Below, in pieces: positions 9,104 through 17,946 of a stretch of DNA of 64,000 nt. The stretch comes from an uncultured Aquimarina sp. GTDB lineage: Bacteria > Bacteroidota > Bacteroidia > Flavobacteriales > Flavobacteriaceae. Where the stretch lies: positions 43,046 to 107,045 of the forward strand of contig CANLRN010000007.1 in the NCBI GenBank assembly GCA_947493495.1. Direction: 5' to 3'. Position numbers and translations under genes: made by a program. Below the pieces are notes generated by a model, which ran no database searches, was not told the origin of the DNA, and saw only the letters and a program-made list of their open reading frames with translations. Each line of letters starts with the position of its first letter. Position 1 is the stretch's first letter.

Positions 9104-9838
9104 ATGAAATTTTTAAAAAACCACCCTTTTGCAGTAGAAGCATATTTTGAGAACTCAATAGTGCTTTCCTATGCGGTTGCCAAAAATGAATTGAAAGATT
9201 TAATTCCCGAATGTCTAGAATTAGATGTTTTTGATAATAAATGGGCTTTTGTAACTTTAGCAATGGTTAATTCTAAAGACTTACGCCCTAAAGGGTTTCC
9301 TAGTTTTTTAGGAAGTGACTTTTTTTTGATTGGTTATCGCATATTTGTTCGATATATTAACAAAAAAGGGAAGAGATTAAGAGGTTTATACATATTAAAA
9401 TCAGAGACTAATAAAATGAAAATGTCATTTTTAGGCAACATCTTTACTCACTACAATTATACAACCACTGATATCAATTATTCTAAAAAAGATGATAACC
9501 TAAGTATCTGTTCAAAAAAATCTGATTTAGATATCTTAATAAATTCTTCAAAACTTGATGTAGAATTACCTCAAACGTCACCTTTCAATGACTGGAAAGA
9601 AGCTAGACGATTTGCTGGACCTTTACCGTTTACTTTTACCTATAATCAAGAAAAAAAAGAAGTTTTGATTATTGAAGGAGTCAGACAGAATTGGAAACCA
9701 CAACCGATACAAGTTTTGAAAGTAGATGTAGGATTTGTTAACAACAAAAACTTTAATGAGATACATCTTGCAAATGCATTTATGGTTAGTAGTATTCCAT
9801 ATTATTGGAAAAAAGGAATAGTTGAACGATGGAAATAA
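9104..9838 (+). CDS. DUF2071 family protein (acetoacetate-decarboxylase-like fold)
   Basis: Soluble protein of 244 residues. Features of the DUF2071/YqjF family are an N-terminal HPFAVEAYFENSIVLSYAV stretch, the IPECLELDVFDNKWAFVTLAMV strand pair, and a C-terminal segment ending in IPYYWKKGIVERW. Family members share the acetoacetate decarboxylase-like fold, usually without known activity. The 3' end overlaps the next gene by 10 bases, so the two are probably translationally coupled. It lies between a DoxX-like and a methyltransferase gene. No catalytic lysine can be assigned with confidence. Confidence 0.75.
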   Translation: MKFLKNHPFAVEAYFENSIVLSYAVAKNELKDLIPECLELDVFDNKWAFVTLAMVNSKDLRPKGFPSFLGSDFFLIGYRIFVRYINKKGKRLRGLYILKSETNKMKMSFLGNIFTHYNYTTTDINYSKKDDNLSICSKKSDLDILINSSKLDVELPQTSPFNDWKEARRFAGPLPFTFTYNQEKKEVLIIEGVRQNWKPQPIQVLKVDVGFVNNKNFNEIHLANAFMVSSIPYYWKKGIVERWK

Positions 9839-10581
9839 AAAGGAAAAGATTTCAGGGAGTATTAAATATATTAAGCTTTAATAGACATTTTTATATTATA
9901 GGTTTAATTATTTGGGGAATACTTATTATAAGTTTGATTCAATTAGAGTTACCTATTCTGTGGCTTTATCTAATAACCGGTGCTTTTATTTATGGACTTA
10001 TAATGCCATTACTAATTTCTGCATATGTCTATGATTTTTCGGGATATTATGATTTTAAATGGTTAAAGAATTTAGAGCTAAAAAATTCAAAACTAGATCA
10101 AATAGTCAATATTAATGCCGGTTTTGACGAGACAAGTTATATATTAAAAAATAATTTCCCTGAGGCAGACTTAAAAGTTTTTGATTTTTATGATGCAAAA
10201 CGACATACTGAACCAGCAATAATTAGAGCAAGGAAAGTGAGTTTGGTTTATTCTAATACCCAACAAATTAGTCCCGATAAAATACCTTTAAGTGATAATT
10301 CAACTGATGTCATTTTTCTTCTTTCTGCAGTACACGAGATTAGATCTTATAGTGAGAAAGTAATATTCTTAAAAGAATGTAAAAGAATATGCAAATCTAA
10401 TGGCAAAGTTATCACCGTAGAGCATTTAAGAGATATTCCTAATTTTTTTGCATTTTCAATCGGATTTACTCATTTTTTTTCAAGAATTACTTGGGAAAGA
10501 GCATTTAAAGAAGCAGGCTTTGATTCTTTTGAAGAAACTAAATTTACACTATTCATGTCGATTTTTAATTGCCATTTCTAA
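9829..10581 (+). CDS. Membrane-anchored class I SAM methyltransferase
   Basis: Protein of 250 residues with two hydrophobic segments near the N-terminus (about 20-38 and 43-66), then a Rossmann-type methyltransferase domain. Motif I is unusual (IVNINAGFDETSYIL, lacking the normal GxGxG). Later motifs are clear: LKVFDFYDAK as the second strand, IPLSDNSTDVIFLLSAVHEI as the post-II/motif IV region, and FLKECKRICKSNGKVITVEHL as motif VI. The substrate is unknown; a membrane or lipid substrate would fit the anchor but is inference. It overlaps the DUF2071 gene by 10 bases and is 9 bases from the next gene. Confidence 0.75.
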   Translation: MEIKRKRFQGVLNILSFNRHFYIIGLIIWGILIISLIQLELPILWLYLITGAFIYGLIMPLLISAYVYDFSGYYDFKWLKNLELKNSKLDQIVNINAGFDETSYILKNNFPEADLKVFDFYDAKRHTEPAIIRARKVSLVYSNTQQISPDKIPLSDNSTDVIFLLSAVHEIRSYSEKVIFLKECKRICKSNGKVITVEHLRDIPNFFAFSIGFTHFFSRITWERAFKEAGFDSFEETKFTLFMSIFNCHF

Positions 10582-10590
10582 ATTTATAAT

Positions 10591-10986
10591 ATGTATATCC
10601 ATTTTAAAATAGTTGGCATTCTTTTGATGATTCTGGCTTTAATCCATATTTTTTTTCCAAAGTATTTTAATTGGAGCAAAGAGCTAAAATTATTAAGTTT
10701 AATAAACAGAGAAATGATGGTGATTCATACTTTTTTTATTGCTCTTGTTGTATTTTTAATGGGTTTACTTTGTTTTATTTCAACTAAAGATCTTATTGAT
10801 ACAGAACTTGGAAAGACGATTTCTCTTGGTTTTGGAATTTTCTGGATAATTCGACTTTTTATTCAATTTTTTGGTTATTCAGTACAGTTGTGGAAAGGAA
10901 AAATATTTGAAACTATAGTCCATATTTTATTAAGTGGATTTTGGGGATATATAAGCATTATATTTTGGATAAATTATTTAAAATGA
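10591..10986 (+). CDS. Four-helix integral membrane protein, function unknown
   Basis: Hydrophobic protein of 131 residues with four predicted membrane segments (about 5-22, 45-65, 78-97 and 106-126). It carries the conserved-looking polar motif NREMMVIHTFFIAL in helix 2 and a short INYLK tail. I do not recognise a named family. It ends the four-gene run, 9 bases after the methyltransferase gene. The next gene is convergent, with 13 bases between the stops and no obvious terminator. Confidence 0.65.
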   Translation: MYIHFKIVGILLMILALIHIFFPKYFNWSKELKLLSLINREMMVIHTFFIALVVFLMGLLCFISTKDLIDTELGKTISLGFGIFWIIRLFIQFFGYSVQLWKGKIFETIVHILLSGFWGYISIIFWINYLK

Positions 10987-10999
10987 ATTCTTAGATTTG

Positions 11000-12202
11000 T
11001 TATATACTTCCTACAAAAACACTTTGCAAAGCTTCAGTCATTTTTAGAGCTCTTTCTTTTACTTCTTGCTCGGACCAGCTTACTTTGATAAGGCAAGATA
11101 TAGTTCTACTCATCCATTGATCACTATCTTTAAATGAGCGGTTATTGATTAGTAAACCAGATTGTTGTTCTTGAGACAGTTTTCCTAATGATTTTTGTTC
11201 GAATAAATGTTCCCATTTTTTATAATAATGCCAATTATTAGTATACCAGTAAAAACAGGCATCAATTCCATGCGCCACTAATGCTTCGTGTCCTTTTTTG
11301 GCTAATTCTTCGGTGGGTAAAAATATCGATAAAAAAGCATAACTTTCTATGCCATTCTGAGGAACCTTTCTATAGCTTACCTCTTCAATAACACCCATAG
11401 CCTCTTTTATAATTGTATAATTCTTTTTTTGTAATGTAATTATTTGATCAAGTTTTCTTAATTGTGCAATACCGACAGCAGCACTGAGTTCAGATATTCT
11501 ATAATTATATCCCAAAAAAGGGTGTGTTTCTGCTCCACGATCTGTACCAATATGATCATGTCCATGATCTTGGTATTTATGGGCTCTATCTGCAAATATC
11601 TCTGAATTAGTAATAATAGCTCCACCTTCTCCGCAGGTTACTGTCTTTACATAATCAAAAGAAAAACATCCCATATCCCCATAACTTCCTAGTGGTTTAT
11701 TTTCATATGAACCACCAATAGCTTGACAGGCATCCTCAATGAGAATTAGGTTATGTGCATCACAGATTTTTTTTAATGAATTAAGATCTGCCATAGAACC
11801 GCACATATGTACGGGCATAATAGCCTTAGTTTTAGAGCTAATTGCTTTTTCTACTGCTTTTGGGGCTAAGGTTAGCGTATCATCAATATCACATAAAACC
11901 GGTATTGCACCTACAGACAAGATCGCTTCAAAACTAGCTACAAATGTAAATGTAGGCATAATAACCTCATCACCAGCTCCTATACCAGCACAGGCTAGAG
12001 CTACTGTAAGTGCTGCTGTACCACTAGATACTAATTGAGCATGTTTAACTTGCATTTTGGTAGCAAGATTCTTTTCTAGCTCTGATGTTTTATAGTGACC
12101 ATTTCTTACTCCGTCAAAACCATAACGCATCAAAACACCGTTATCTAATACATCTTGGACTTCTTTTTTTTCTTCTTCTCCAAATAGTTCGAATCCTGGC
12201 AT
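11000..12202 (-). CDS. DegT/DnrJ/EryC1/StrS family PLP aminotransferase
   Basis: Sugar aminotransferase-type enzyme of 400 residues. The PLP site is visible as SSGTAALTVALACAGIG (phosphate binding), LIEDACQAIGG (Asp contacting the pyridine nitrogen) and CFSFDYVKTVTCGEGGA with the Schiff-base lysine. The FDYVKTVTCGEGG version is a distinct subgroup compared with the common FYPTKNLG form. The family transfers an amino group to nucleotide-linked or free keto-sugars; the sugar cannot be inferred because no neighbour is a sugar-nucleotide enzyme. On the minus strand it follows a thioredoxin-like gene with a long hairpin just upstream of its start. Confidence 0.9.
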   Translation of the reverse strand: MPGFELFGEEEKKEVQDVLDNGVLMRYGFDGVRNGHYKTSELEKNLATKMQVKHAQLVSSGTAALTVALACAGIGAGDEVIMPTFTFVASFEAILSVGAIPVLCDIDDTLTLAPKAVEKAISSKTKAIMPVHMCGSMADLNSLKKICDAHNLILIEDACQAIGGSYENKPLGSYGDMGCFSFDYVKTVTCGEGGAIITNSEIFADRAHKYQDHGHDHIGTDRGAETHPFLGYNYRISELSAAVGIAQLRKLDQIITLQKKNYTIIKEAMGVIEEVSYRKVPQNGIESYAFLSIFLPTEELAKKGHEALVAHGIDACFYWYTNNWHYYKKWEHLFEQKSLGKLSQEQQSGLLINNRSFKDSDQWMSRTISCLIKVSWSEQEVKERALKMTEALQSVFVGSI

Positions 12203-12210
12203 ACCTATAG

Positions 12211-12268
12211 TATTAAATTTAAAAACTCTTTACAGCAAAAATACCGAAAAGAGTTTTTAAATTTAATA
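12211..12268 (-). repeat. 21-bp perfect inverted repeat upstream of the DegT-type aminotransferase
   Basis: Positions 12211-12231 are exactly complementary to 12248-12268, with a 16-base loop. On the minus strand the second arm ends 8 bases before the aminotransferase ATG, so the hairpin covers the ribosome-binding region. It is AT-rich and lacks a U-run after the second arm on the minus strand. It may be a terminator for the thioredoxin-like gene or a 5'-UTR structure. Confidence 0.7.
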
Positions 12269-12353
12269 CTTATACTATCTTTTTATAAGTGTTATTTGTA
12301 TAGAGGATTGTTATACGCTACAAGATTTTTATTAGGTGCTGATGTTTGTTTTT

Positions 12354-12815
12354 TTAGCGATAATAATTATCAATAATCATGTTTGCAAAACTAAAATATC
12401 TAGAAGGATCTCTGAGTGATGCACTATAAGAGCTTTGATTACCCAGTATTTTACCATTATAATCTAATGCAACAATAGTAGGAAATCCTTTTTCTGGATT
12501 ATACTTAGCAAGCAGTTTTTTATTAGCTTTGAGTTGATCTTCAGAGATAACATCCAATTTTCTAGGAATATCTACTTTTAAAATCACTAATTTTTCGGCT
12601 AATTTTTCAAATTTAGGCGTAGAAAAAAAATCTTCATTTAGTATGATACAGGGAGCACACCAATCACTACCTGTAAAATACATGAGAATTGGTTTTTCTG
12701 TGTCTTTAGAAATTTTTTTAGCCATTTCAAAATCAGTCAACCAATGCAATTTGCTTTCTTGCGCAGAAACAGAAATTGCAAATAAGATTGTAATGAGTAG
12801 AACGATATTTTTCAT
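12354..12815 (-). CDS. Secreted thioredoxin-like protein
   Basis: Periplasmic thiol-disulfide protein of 153 residues. A signal peptide (MKNIVLLITILFAISVSAQ) is cleaved near residue 19. The redox motif is SDWCAPC at about residue 51, preceded by ILMYFTGS and followed by LNEDFFSTPKFEKLA, typical of the thioredoxin_7/DUF255-like group found in Bacteroidota. The segment GFPTIVALDYNGKILG gives the cis-proline. Its role is probably reduction or isomerisation of disulfides in exported proteins; substrates are unknown. It stands alone on the minus strand, 72 bases downstream of the nitroreductase gene. Confidence 0.85.
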   Translation of the reverse strand: MKNIVLLITILFAISVSAQESKLHWLTDFEMAKKISKDTEKPILMYFTGSDWCAPCIILNEDFFSTPKFEKLAEKLVILKVDIPRKLDVISEDQLKANKKLLAKYNPEKGFPTIVALDYNGKILGNQSSYSASLRDPSRYFSFANMIIDNYYR

Positions 12816-12887
12816 TTTTTTAAATTTGTCATAATATTACAAAAATATAATAATAAATCGTAATCAAATATCTTGCCAATATTTTCA

Positions 12888-13517
12888 TTATAAAGTGATT
12901 ACAGTATCACTGATTGGACGACGAACTTTTTTTAAATCAGAAAACATATCATCATCGGCTCTATACCCAATAGGTAAAACTAATACTGATGTTAGTCCTA
13001 AGAGATCTAATTGTAGTAATTCGTCATATTTTTCTGGTATAAAACCTTCCATTGGACATGCGTCAATTTTTTCTGTGGCACAGACAGTTAATAAATTGCC
13101 CATAGCCAAGTAAGCTTGTTTAGAAGCCCAATTTGCAATTTCCTCTTCAGGCTTATGCTTAAAGACTTCTAACAATTGTTCTTCGAATGGTTTTAGAATT
13201 TCTTCAGAAGTATTTCGTATTGATTTTATATTATCAAAATGCTTTGTAATATATTCATTATTGATATTTTTTTCTATACAAAGTACCAATACATGCGAAG
13301 CATCTGCTACCTGTTGTTGATCCCAGGAATGGGGAGTTAATTTTTTTTGTATTTTTTTATCATGTATAATCACCATTCGTAAGGGTTGTAAACCATATGA
13401 AGTAGCTGTTAGATTAAAAGCTTCTGTTAATACAGTAACTTTTTCCTGAGGTAGAACCTTTGTAGGATCAAATTTTTTTGTTGCGTATCGCCATTGAAGA
13501 CTTTCAATAATTTTCAT
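12888..13517 (-). CDS. NAD(P)H-dependent nitroreductase family oxidoreductase
   Basis: FMN-dependent oxidoreductase of 209 residues. The opening IIESLQWRYATKKFDPTKVL is the classical NfsB-type RYATKxFD signature that binds FMN phosphate. The segment YGLQPLRMVIIHD follows, and the C-terminal LGLTSVLVLPIGYRADDD corresponds to the second FMN-contact region. The family reduces nitroaromatics, quinones or flavins with NAD(P)H; the native substrate is unknown. I prefer the ATG at 13517 to an upstream TTG at 13523. It lies 10 bases after the NlpC/P60 gene on the same strand, so the two may be co-transcribed. Confidence 0.88.
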   Translation of the reverse strand: MKIIESLQWRYATKKFDPTKVLPQEKVTVLTEAFNLTATSYGLQPLRMVIIHDKKIQKKLTPHSWDQQQVADASHVLVLCIEKNINNEYITKHFDNIKSIRNTSEEILKPFEEQLLEVFKHKPEEEIANWASKQAYLAMGNLLTVCATEKIDACPMEGFIPEKYDELLQLDLLGLTSVLVLPIGYRADDDMFSDLKKVRRPISDTVITL

Positions 13518-13526
13518 GATCAATTT

Positions 13527-14276
13527 TTATACAATTCGTTTAATGACTCTTAGTTTATGAGTGTATGTACGTTTTTTGGTATTAAAAATACCTGTATGGT
13601 CAATACGATCTATACGTACTTTACCGTGTGCATGGATAATATAGTTATCGTTCATTAGTATACCTACATGAATGATATTTCCTTCTTCATTATCAAAAAA
13701 AGCAAGATCACCAGACTCGCTTTCTTCAATGAAACTTAGTACTTCTCCTTGAGTTGCTTGTTGCGAAGCATCTCTAAGTAATTTGTACCCATTTAATTTA
13801 TATACCATTTGGGTAAAACCGCTACAATCTATCCCAAAATTTGTTCTACCACCCCATAAATAAGGTGCATTAAGAAAAAGGAGAGCTGTTTCGGTTAATT
13901 TTTCTTTTGCTTGTTTACCGATAATTTTAGTCCCATCATACTGGTGTTTAAAAAAATCCAATGCCAGTAAAGATGCTCCGAGTGGAATGTACATGAGTTG
14001 GTTGTTTTCGCAGTTTACATACTCAATTAAATCGGCAGCTAATTGTTGTTCTTGAATACTGAAAAAAGCATACTCTTTTTCTGTGATTTCTAGATATTGT
14101 TTATTATCTATCCAACCCTCGTATCCATCATATGCGAGACGAATACGACTCCATTTTTTTTGTTTTTCTAGGATTTTAAAGTGTTCGCCATATAAGACCT
14201 GAGAGACTAATTCGCTAGGATCACTAGGATCAAAACGCAAAGGAACAATACTCAGATTACATATACCATATAGCAT
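13527..14276 (-). CDS. C40 (NlpC/P60) family peptidase with SH3-like N-terminus
   Basis: Cell-wall peptidase of 249 residues that should cleave peptidoglycan stem peptides. The N-terminal part (about 1-65) is SH3-like (SQVLYGEHFKILEKQKKWSR and YDGYEGWIDN). The catalytic NlpC/P60 domain fills about 125-249, with catalytic Cys in TNFGIDCSGFTQMVYK, His in NIIHVGILMND and a third polar residue in YIIHAHGKVR. No signal peptide is apparent, as in other Bacteroidota members of this group, so export is unresolved. The stop of the thiolase gene lies 10 bases upstream on the minus strand, so it belongs to a three-gene run with thiolase and nitroreductase. Confidence 0.88.
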   Translation of the reverse strand: MLYGICNLSIVPLRFDPSDPSELVSQVLYGEHFKILEKQKKWSRIRLAYDGYEGWIDNKQYLEITEKEYAFFSIQEQQLAADLIEYVNCENNQLMYIPLGASLLALDFFKHQYDGTKIIGKQAKEKLTETALLFLNAPYLWGGRTNFGIDCSGFTQMVYKLNGYKLLRDASQQATQGEVLSFIEESESGDLAFFDNEEGNIIHVGILMNDNYIIHAHGKVRIDRIDHTGIFNTKKRTYTHKLRVIKRIV

Positions 14277-14286
14277 AATTTATAGT

Positions 14287-15465
14287 TTATATTCTTTCAA
14301 TGATCATCGCAGAAGCTCCACCTCCACCGTTACATATAGCAGCAGCTCCGGTTTTGGCATTGTTTTGTTTTAAAACGTTCATCAGTGTAATAAGAATTCG
14401 AACACCAGAACACCCTAATGGATGACCTAGTGACACAGCTCCACCATTAACGTTAGTATTAGAATCATTTAATCCTAGTATTTTCATATTAGCCAAACCA
14501 ACTACTGCAAATGCTTCATTAAATTCAAAAAAATCTACATCTTCTAAGGTAATACCAGCTTTTTCAATCGCTTTTGGTAATGCTTTAGCAGGGGCAGTAG
14601 TAAACCATTTAGGTTCCTGGGCAGCATCAGCATAGCTTTTTATTTTTACTAATGGTTTGAGACCTAATTCAGCTGCTTTTGTAGCACTCATTACTACTAC
14701 AGCACCAGCTCCATCATTTATAGTAGATGCATTAGCAGCAGTTACTGTACCTTCTTTGGTAAATGCAGGTCGTAGAACAGGAATTTTTTCGATTTTCACA
14801 TTTTTGTATTCTTCATCTTCTGTAACGAGTATAGGCTCTCCTCTTCGTTGAGGAACTGGAACAGGAACTACCTCATTGGAAAATTTACCTTCTTTCCAAG
14901 CATTTGTAGAACGCTTGTATGATTGTATGGCATATGCGTCTTGTTCTTCTCTACTAAAATCGTGTTCTGTAGCACACATATCTGCACAAACTCCCATTGC
15001 ATTTTGATCATATGCATCTACCAATCCATCTCGCTGCATACCATCTTCGAGTGTTTGCGGGCCAAATTTATGACCAGCTCTTACTCTCACATAATGTGGG
15101 ATAAGACTCATATTTTCCATACCACCTGCTACAATAATATCTGCATCTCCTAATGTAATTGCCTGTGCTGCTTGCATGACAGCTTTCATACCACTGGCGC
15201 ATACTTTATTTACTGTAGTACAGGGAACAGTATCACTAATTCCTGCACCTAATGCAGCTTGTCTTGCAGGCGCTTGTCCATTACCTGCTTGTACTACATT
15301 ACCCATAAAAACTTCTTGTACCAAAGATGGACTCAGATTAATTTTATCCAAAGCTCCTTTGATAGCTATTGATCCCAATTGTGTAGCAGGGACAGTGGAT
15401 AAACTTCCTAAAAAACTACCAATAGGGGTACGTGCTGCAGAAACTATTACTACTTCTTTATTCAT
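14287..15465 (-). CDS. Acetyl-CoA C-acyltransferase (thiolase)
   Basis: Thiolase of 392 residues, the standard length. The nucleophilic cysteine is in TVNKVCASGMKAVM (near residue 89), the histidine in GGAVSLGHPLGCSGVR (near residue 350), and the second catalytic cysteine in AAICNGGGGASAM (near 380). The enzyme condenses or cleaves acetoacetyl-CoA-type substrates. Biosynthetic and degradative thiolases share these motifs, so the direction is uncertain, although the ordering resembles acetoacetyl-CoA thiolases. It is the first gene of a minus-strand run with the NlpC/P60 and nitroreductase genes and is divergent from the pgpH-like gene. Confidence 0.93.
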   Translation of the reverse strand: MNKEVVIVSAARTPIGSFLGSLSTVPATQLGSIAIKGALDKINLSPSLVQEVFMGNVVQAGNGQAPARQAALGAGISDTVPCTTVNKVCASGMKAVMQAAQAITLGDADIIVAGGMENMSLIPHYVRVRAGHKFGPQTLEDGMQRDGLVDAYDQNAMGVCADMCATEHDFSREEQDAYAIQSYKRSTNAWKEGKFSNEVVPVPVPQRRGEPILVTEDEEYKNVKIEKIPVLRPAFTKEGTVTAANASTINDGAGAVVVMSATKAAELGLKPLVKIKSYADAAQEPKWFTTAPAKALPKAIEKAGITLEDVDFFEFNEAFAVVGLANMKILGLNDSNTNVNGGAVSLGHPLGCSGVRILITLMNVLKQNNAKTGAAAICNGGGGASAMIIERI

Positions 15466-15691
15466 TAGTGTCTTGTATTAATGTATAACTCCGTTTTATT
15501 TATTCAGCATTAATTAAAATTTAAAGCGGGCATATTTATTTTATGCGAATTTAATGATTTTTGGAACATATGCATAAGGAACTTTATCTGATGATTAATA
15601 TTGTTTTGCGATATTGTGGTTCCAATTTTGAGACTTCTTATAGGTGACTTATTTTTTAGTACTTTTGATATAGAGTATTCAAATTTTTTAT

Positions 15692-17737
15692 GTGAAAAAT
15701 TATTTAAACGACTTTTATAAAAATCAATCATATTTTTACAAAGGATTTCTTCTTATTTCTACAATCATATTGATTGTATACTTATTTCCAAAAGGAGGAG
15801 TATTTAAATATGAGTTTATCAAAGGAAAACCCTGGCAGTACGAAAACTTATATGCACCGTTTGATTTTGCTATAGCAAAAACCGATGACGAAATCGAAGT
15901 AGAAAGAAAACGTATTACAGACAATATAATTCCTTACTTTCAATATGATACTATAGTATCTAATACTGCAAAAGAGAAATATAATGATGCTTTTAATAAC
16001 TATTTAGGAGTACTAAATAAGAGTAGTTCTGCTCCGAAAGCAAAACTTTTTGGTAGAATCTTACTTAATGATATCTATCGATATGGGATACTAAAAGAGG
16101 TGTATTCTTATAAAAAGGAAAGACAAATATTTCTTAATAAAGGAAATAAAGCTGAAGCTATTACCTACGGTCAAATTATGACACCCAATGAGGTGGTAGA
16201 GTTGATCAATTACAAAATAGAAAAAAGTGAATATGCAAAATACAAGAGTGGATTTGTAGCTTTATTTTATGATCTAATTATACCTAATGTATCGATAAAT
16301 AATAAATTGACAGAAAATACATTAGAGAACGAGTTGGCTAAACTATTAACTACTAGAGGAAGTGTGTCTAAAGGGAGTAGGATTATTGCTAAAGGTGAAG
16401 TAGTGGAAGGAGACCGATTCCAGATATTGAATTCTCTTAAAGCAGAGTACCAATCTCAGGTTTGGAGTGATAAAAATTTTTATTGGATAGTTTTTGGGTA
16501 CAGTATATTGGTTTCATTAGCCTTATTGATGTTATTACTTTTTATACGAAAATATAGACCTGATATTTTTCTCAATAATACACAGATTACATTTATAGCT
16601 TTTAATATTTTGATAATGGTTACTATAACAACATTGATTGTTAGGTATAAACCAGATTTTATTTATATTATGCCGATATGTATTCTGCCTTTAATTTTAA
16701 AAACTTTTTTTGATTCTAGATTAGGATTGTTTACCCATGTGATAACCATCTTAATTTTAGGTTTTATTGTGCCTAACAGTTATGAGTATACTTTTTTACA
16801 GATTATTGCAGGGATTGTTACTATACTAACAATATCAGAATCATATAAAAGAGCAAATTTATTTATTTCTGTCGGCCAGATTACTTTGGTCTATATCATT
16901 GCATATATAGCCTTTCATATCATCCACGAAGGAAATATAAGTGATATCAATTGGGTTACAGTAGGATTGTTTGTAATTAGTGGATTCGCTACATTAATTG
17001 TACACCCACTCATCTATGCTTATGAAAAAATATTTGGATTAATTTCTGATGTATCATTATTAGAATTAAGTGACACAAATTCTACACTATTAAAAGAATT
17101 ATCAGACAAAGCGCCAGGAACTTTTCATCATTCTCTTAATGTTGCTAATATTGCAGAGGCAGCTGCAAATGAGATAGGAGCCAATGCAATGTTGGTTAGG
17201 GTAGGTGCATTGTATCACGATATAGGAAAAATGCTAAACCCTACTTATTATACAGAAAATCAATCTGCCTCAGGTAATGCTCACGATATACTATCACCAA
17301 AAGAAAGCGCAAAAATTATTATAGGACATGTTATCAGAGGAATAGAAATTGCAAAAAAACATAAACTTCCGGATCGGGTAATTGATTTTATTAGAACACA
17401 TCACGGAACCAGTACGGTATATTATTTTTATAAGAAAGAATTGGAGCAGAATGAGCATGCAGATATAAAAAAATTTCAATATCCAGGCCCAACACCTTTT
17501 TCTAAAGAAACTGCTATTCTGATGATGAGTGATAGTGTAGAAGCTGCATCAAAAAGCTTGAAAGATCCTACGAGTAGTTTAATTGATTCTTTTGTAGAAA
17601 AAATAATAGACAAACAGATGGAAGAAGGTCAGTTTTTAAATACGAATATTACTTTTAAAGAAATCCAACAGGTCAAAAAAGTGTTTAAGCGAAAATTGAC
17701 TAATATCTACCATCTTAGGATAGAATATCCTGAGTAG
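15692..17737 (+). CDS. pgpH: 7TM-HD family phosphohydrolase, PgpH type
   Basis: Membrane phosphodiesterase of 681 residues, a family that degrades cyclic di-AMP. The start is GTG at 15692 (MKNYLNDFYKNQ). One membrane segment lies near residues 20-32. An extracytoplasmic 7TMR-HDED domain follows to about 260, then about seven membrane segments (265-460) and a cytoplasmic HD domain (about 475-640). The HD motif residues are visible as GTFHHSLNVANIAEAA, GALYHDIGKM, HDILSPKESA, HVIRGIEIAK and IRTHHGT. Whether this organism makes c-di-AMP cannot be tested in the window. It is divergent from the thiolase gene with a 226-base gap. Confidence 0.9.
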   Translation: MKNYLNDFYKNQSYFYKGFLLISTIILIVYLFPKGGVFKYEFIKGKPWQYENLYAPFDFAIAKTDDEIEVERKRITDNIIPYFQYDTIVSNTAKEKYNDAFNNYLGVLNKSSSAPKAKLFGRILLNDIYRYGILKEVYSYKKERQIFLNKGNKAEAITYGQIMTPNEVVELINYKIEKSEYAKYKSGFVALFYDLIIPNVSINNKLTENTLENELAKLLTTRGSVSKGSRIIAKGEVVEGDRFQILNSLKAEYQSQVWSDKNFYWIVFGYSILVSLALLMLLLFIRKYRPDIFLNNTQITFIAFNILIMVTITTLIVRYKPDFIYIMPICILPLILKTFFDSRLGLFTHVITILILGFIVPNSYEYTFLQIIAGIVTILTISESYKRANLFISVGQITLVYIIAYIAFHIIHEGNISDINWVTVGLFVISGFATLIVHPLIYAYEKIFGLISDVSLLELSDTNSTLLKELSDKAPGTFHHSLNVANIAEAAANEIGANAMLVRVGALYHDIGKMLNPTYYTENQSASGNAHDILSPKESAKIIIGHVIRGIEIAKKHKLPDRVIDFIRTHHGTSTVYYFYKKELEQNEHADIKKFQYPGPTPFSKETAILMMSDSVEAASKSLKDPTSSLIDSFVEKIIDKQMEEGQFLNTNITFKEIQQVKKVFKRKLTNIYHLRIEYPE

Positions 17738-17946
17738 ATGAAGATCAGTAAATAAGTGTTTTAACCCCTTTCATTCATTAGCAAATCTATTCCATCTTTC
17801 AACCCAGTATATGTGTAGAAATATACACTTTGTGTAGATATTTTTCACGATTTATTGCTTAGTTAATTATATATATATCTGATATTCAAAACATTATATA
17901 TTGGTATTACTATTGACTATTCCTTTTAAAATTTAAGGAAATACAT

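Noticed and set aside
14923..15153. Plus-strand frame of 76 codons inside the thiolase gene
   Set aside because: Antisense shadow of a strongly conserved thiolase; its composition (many Cys, His, Ile) is typical of a shadow frame.
15510..15731. Minus-strand frame of 73 codons between the thiolase and pgpH genes
   Set aside because: It overlaps the pgpH start on the opposite strand, has no recognisable family or ribosome site and looks like AT-rich chance coding.
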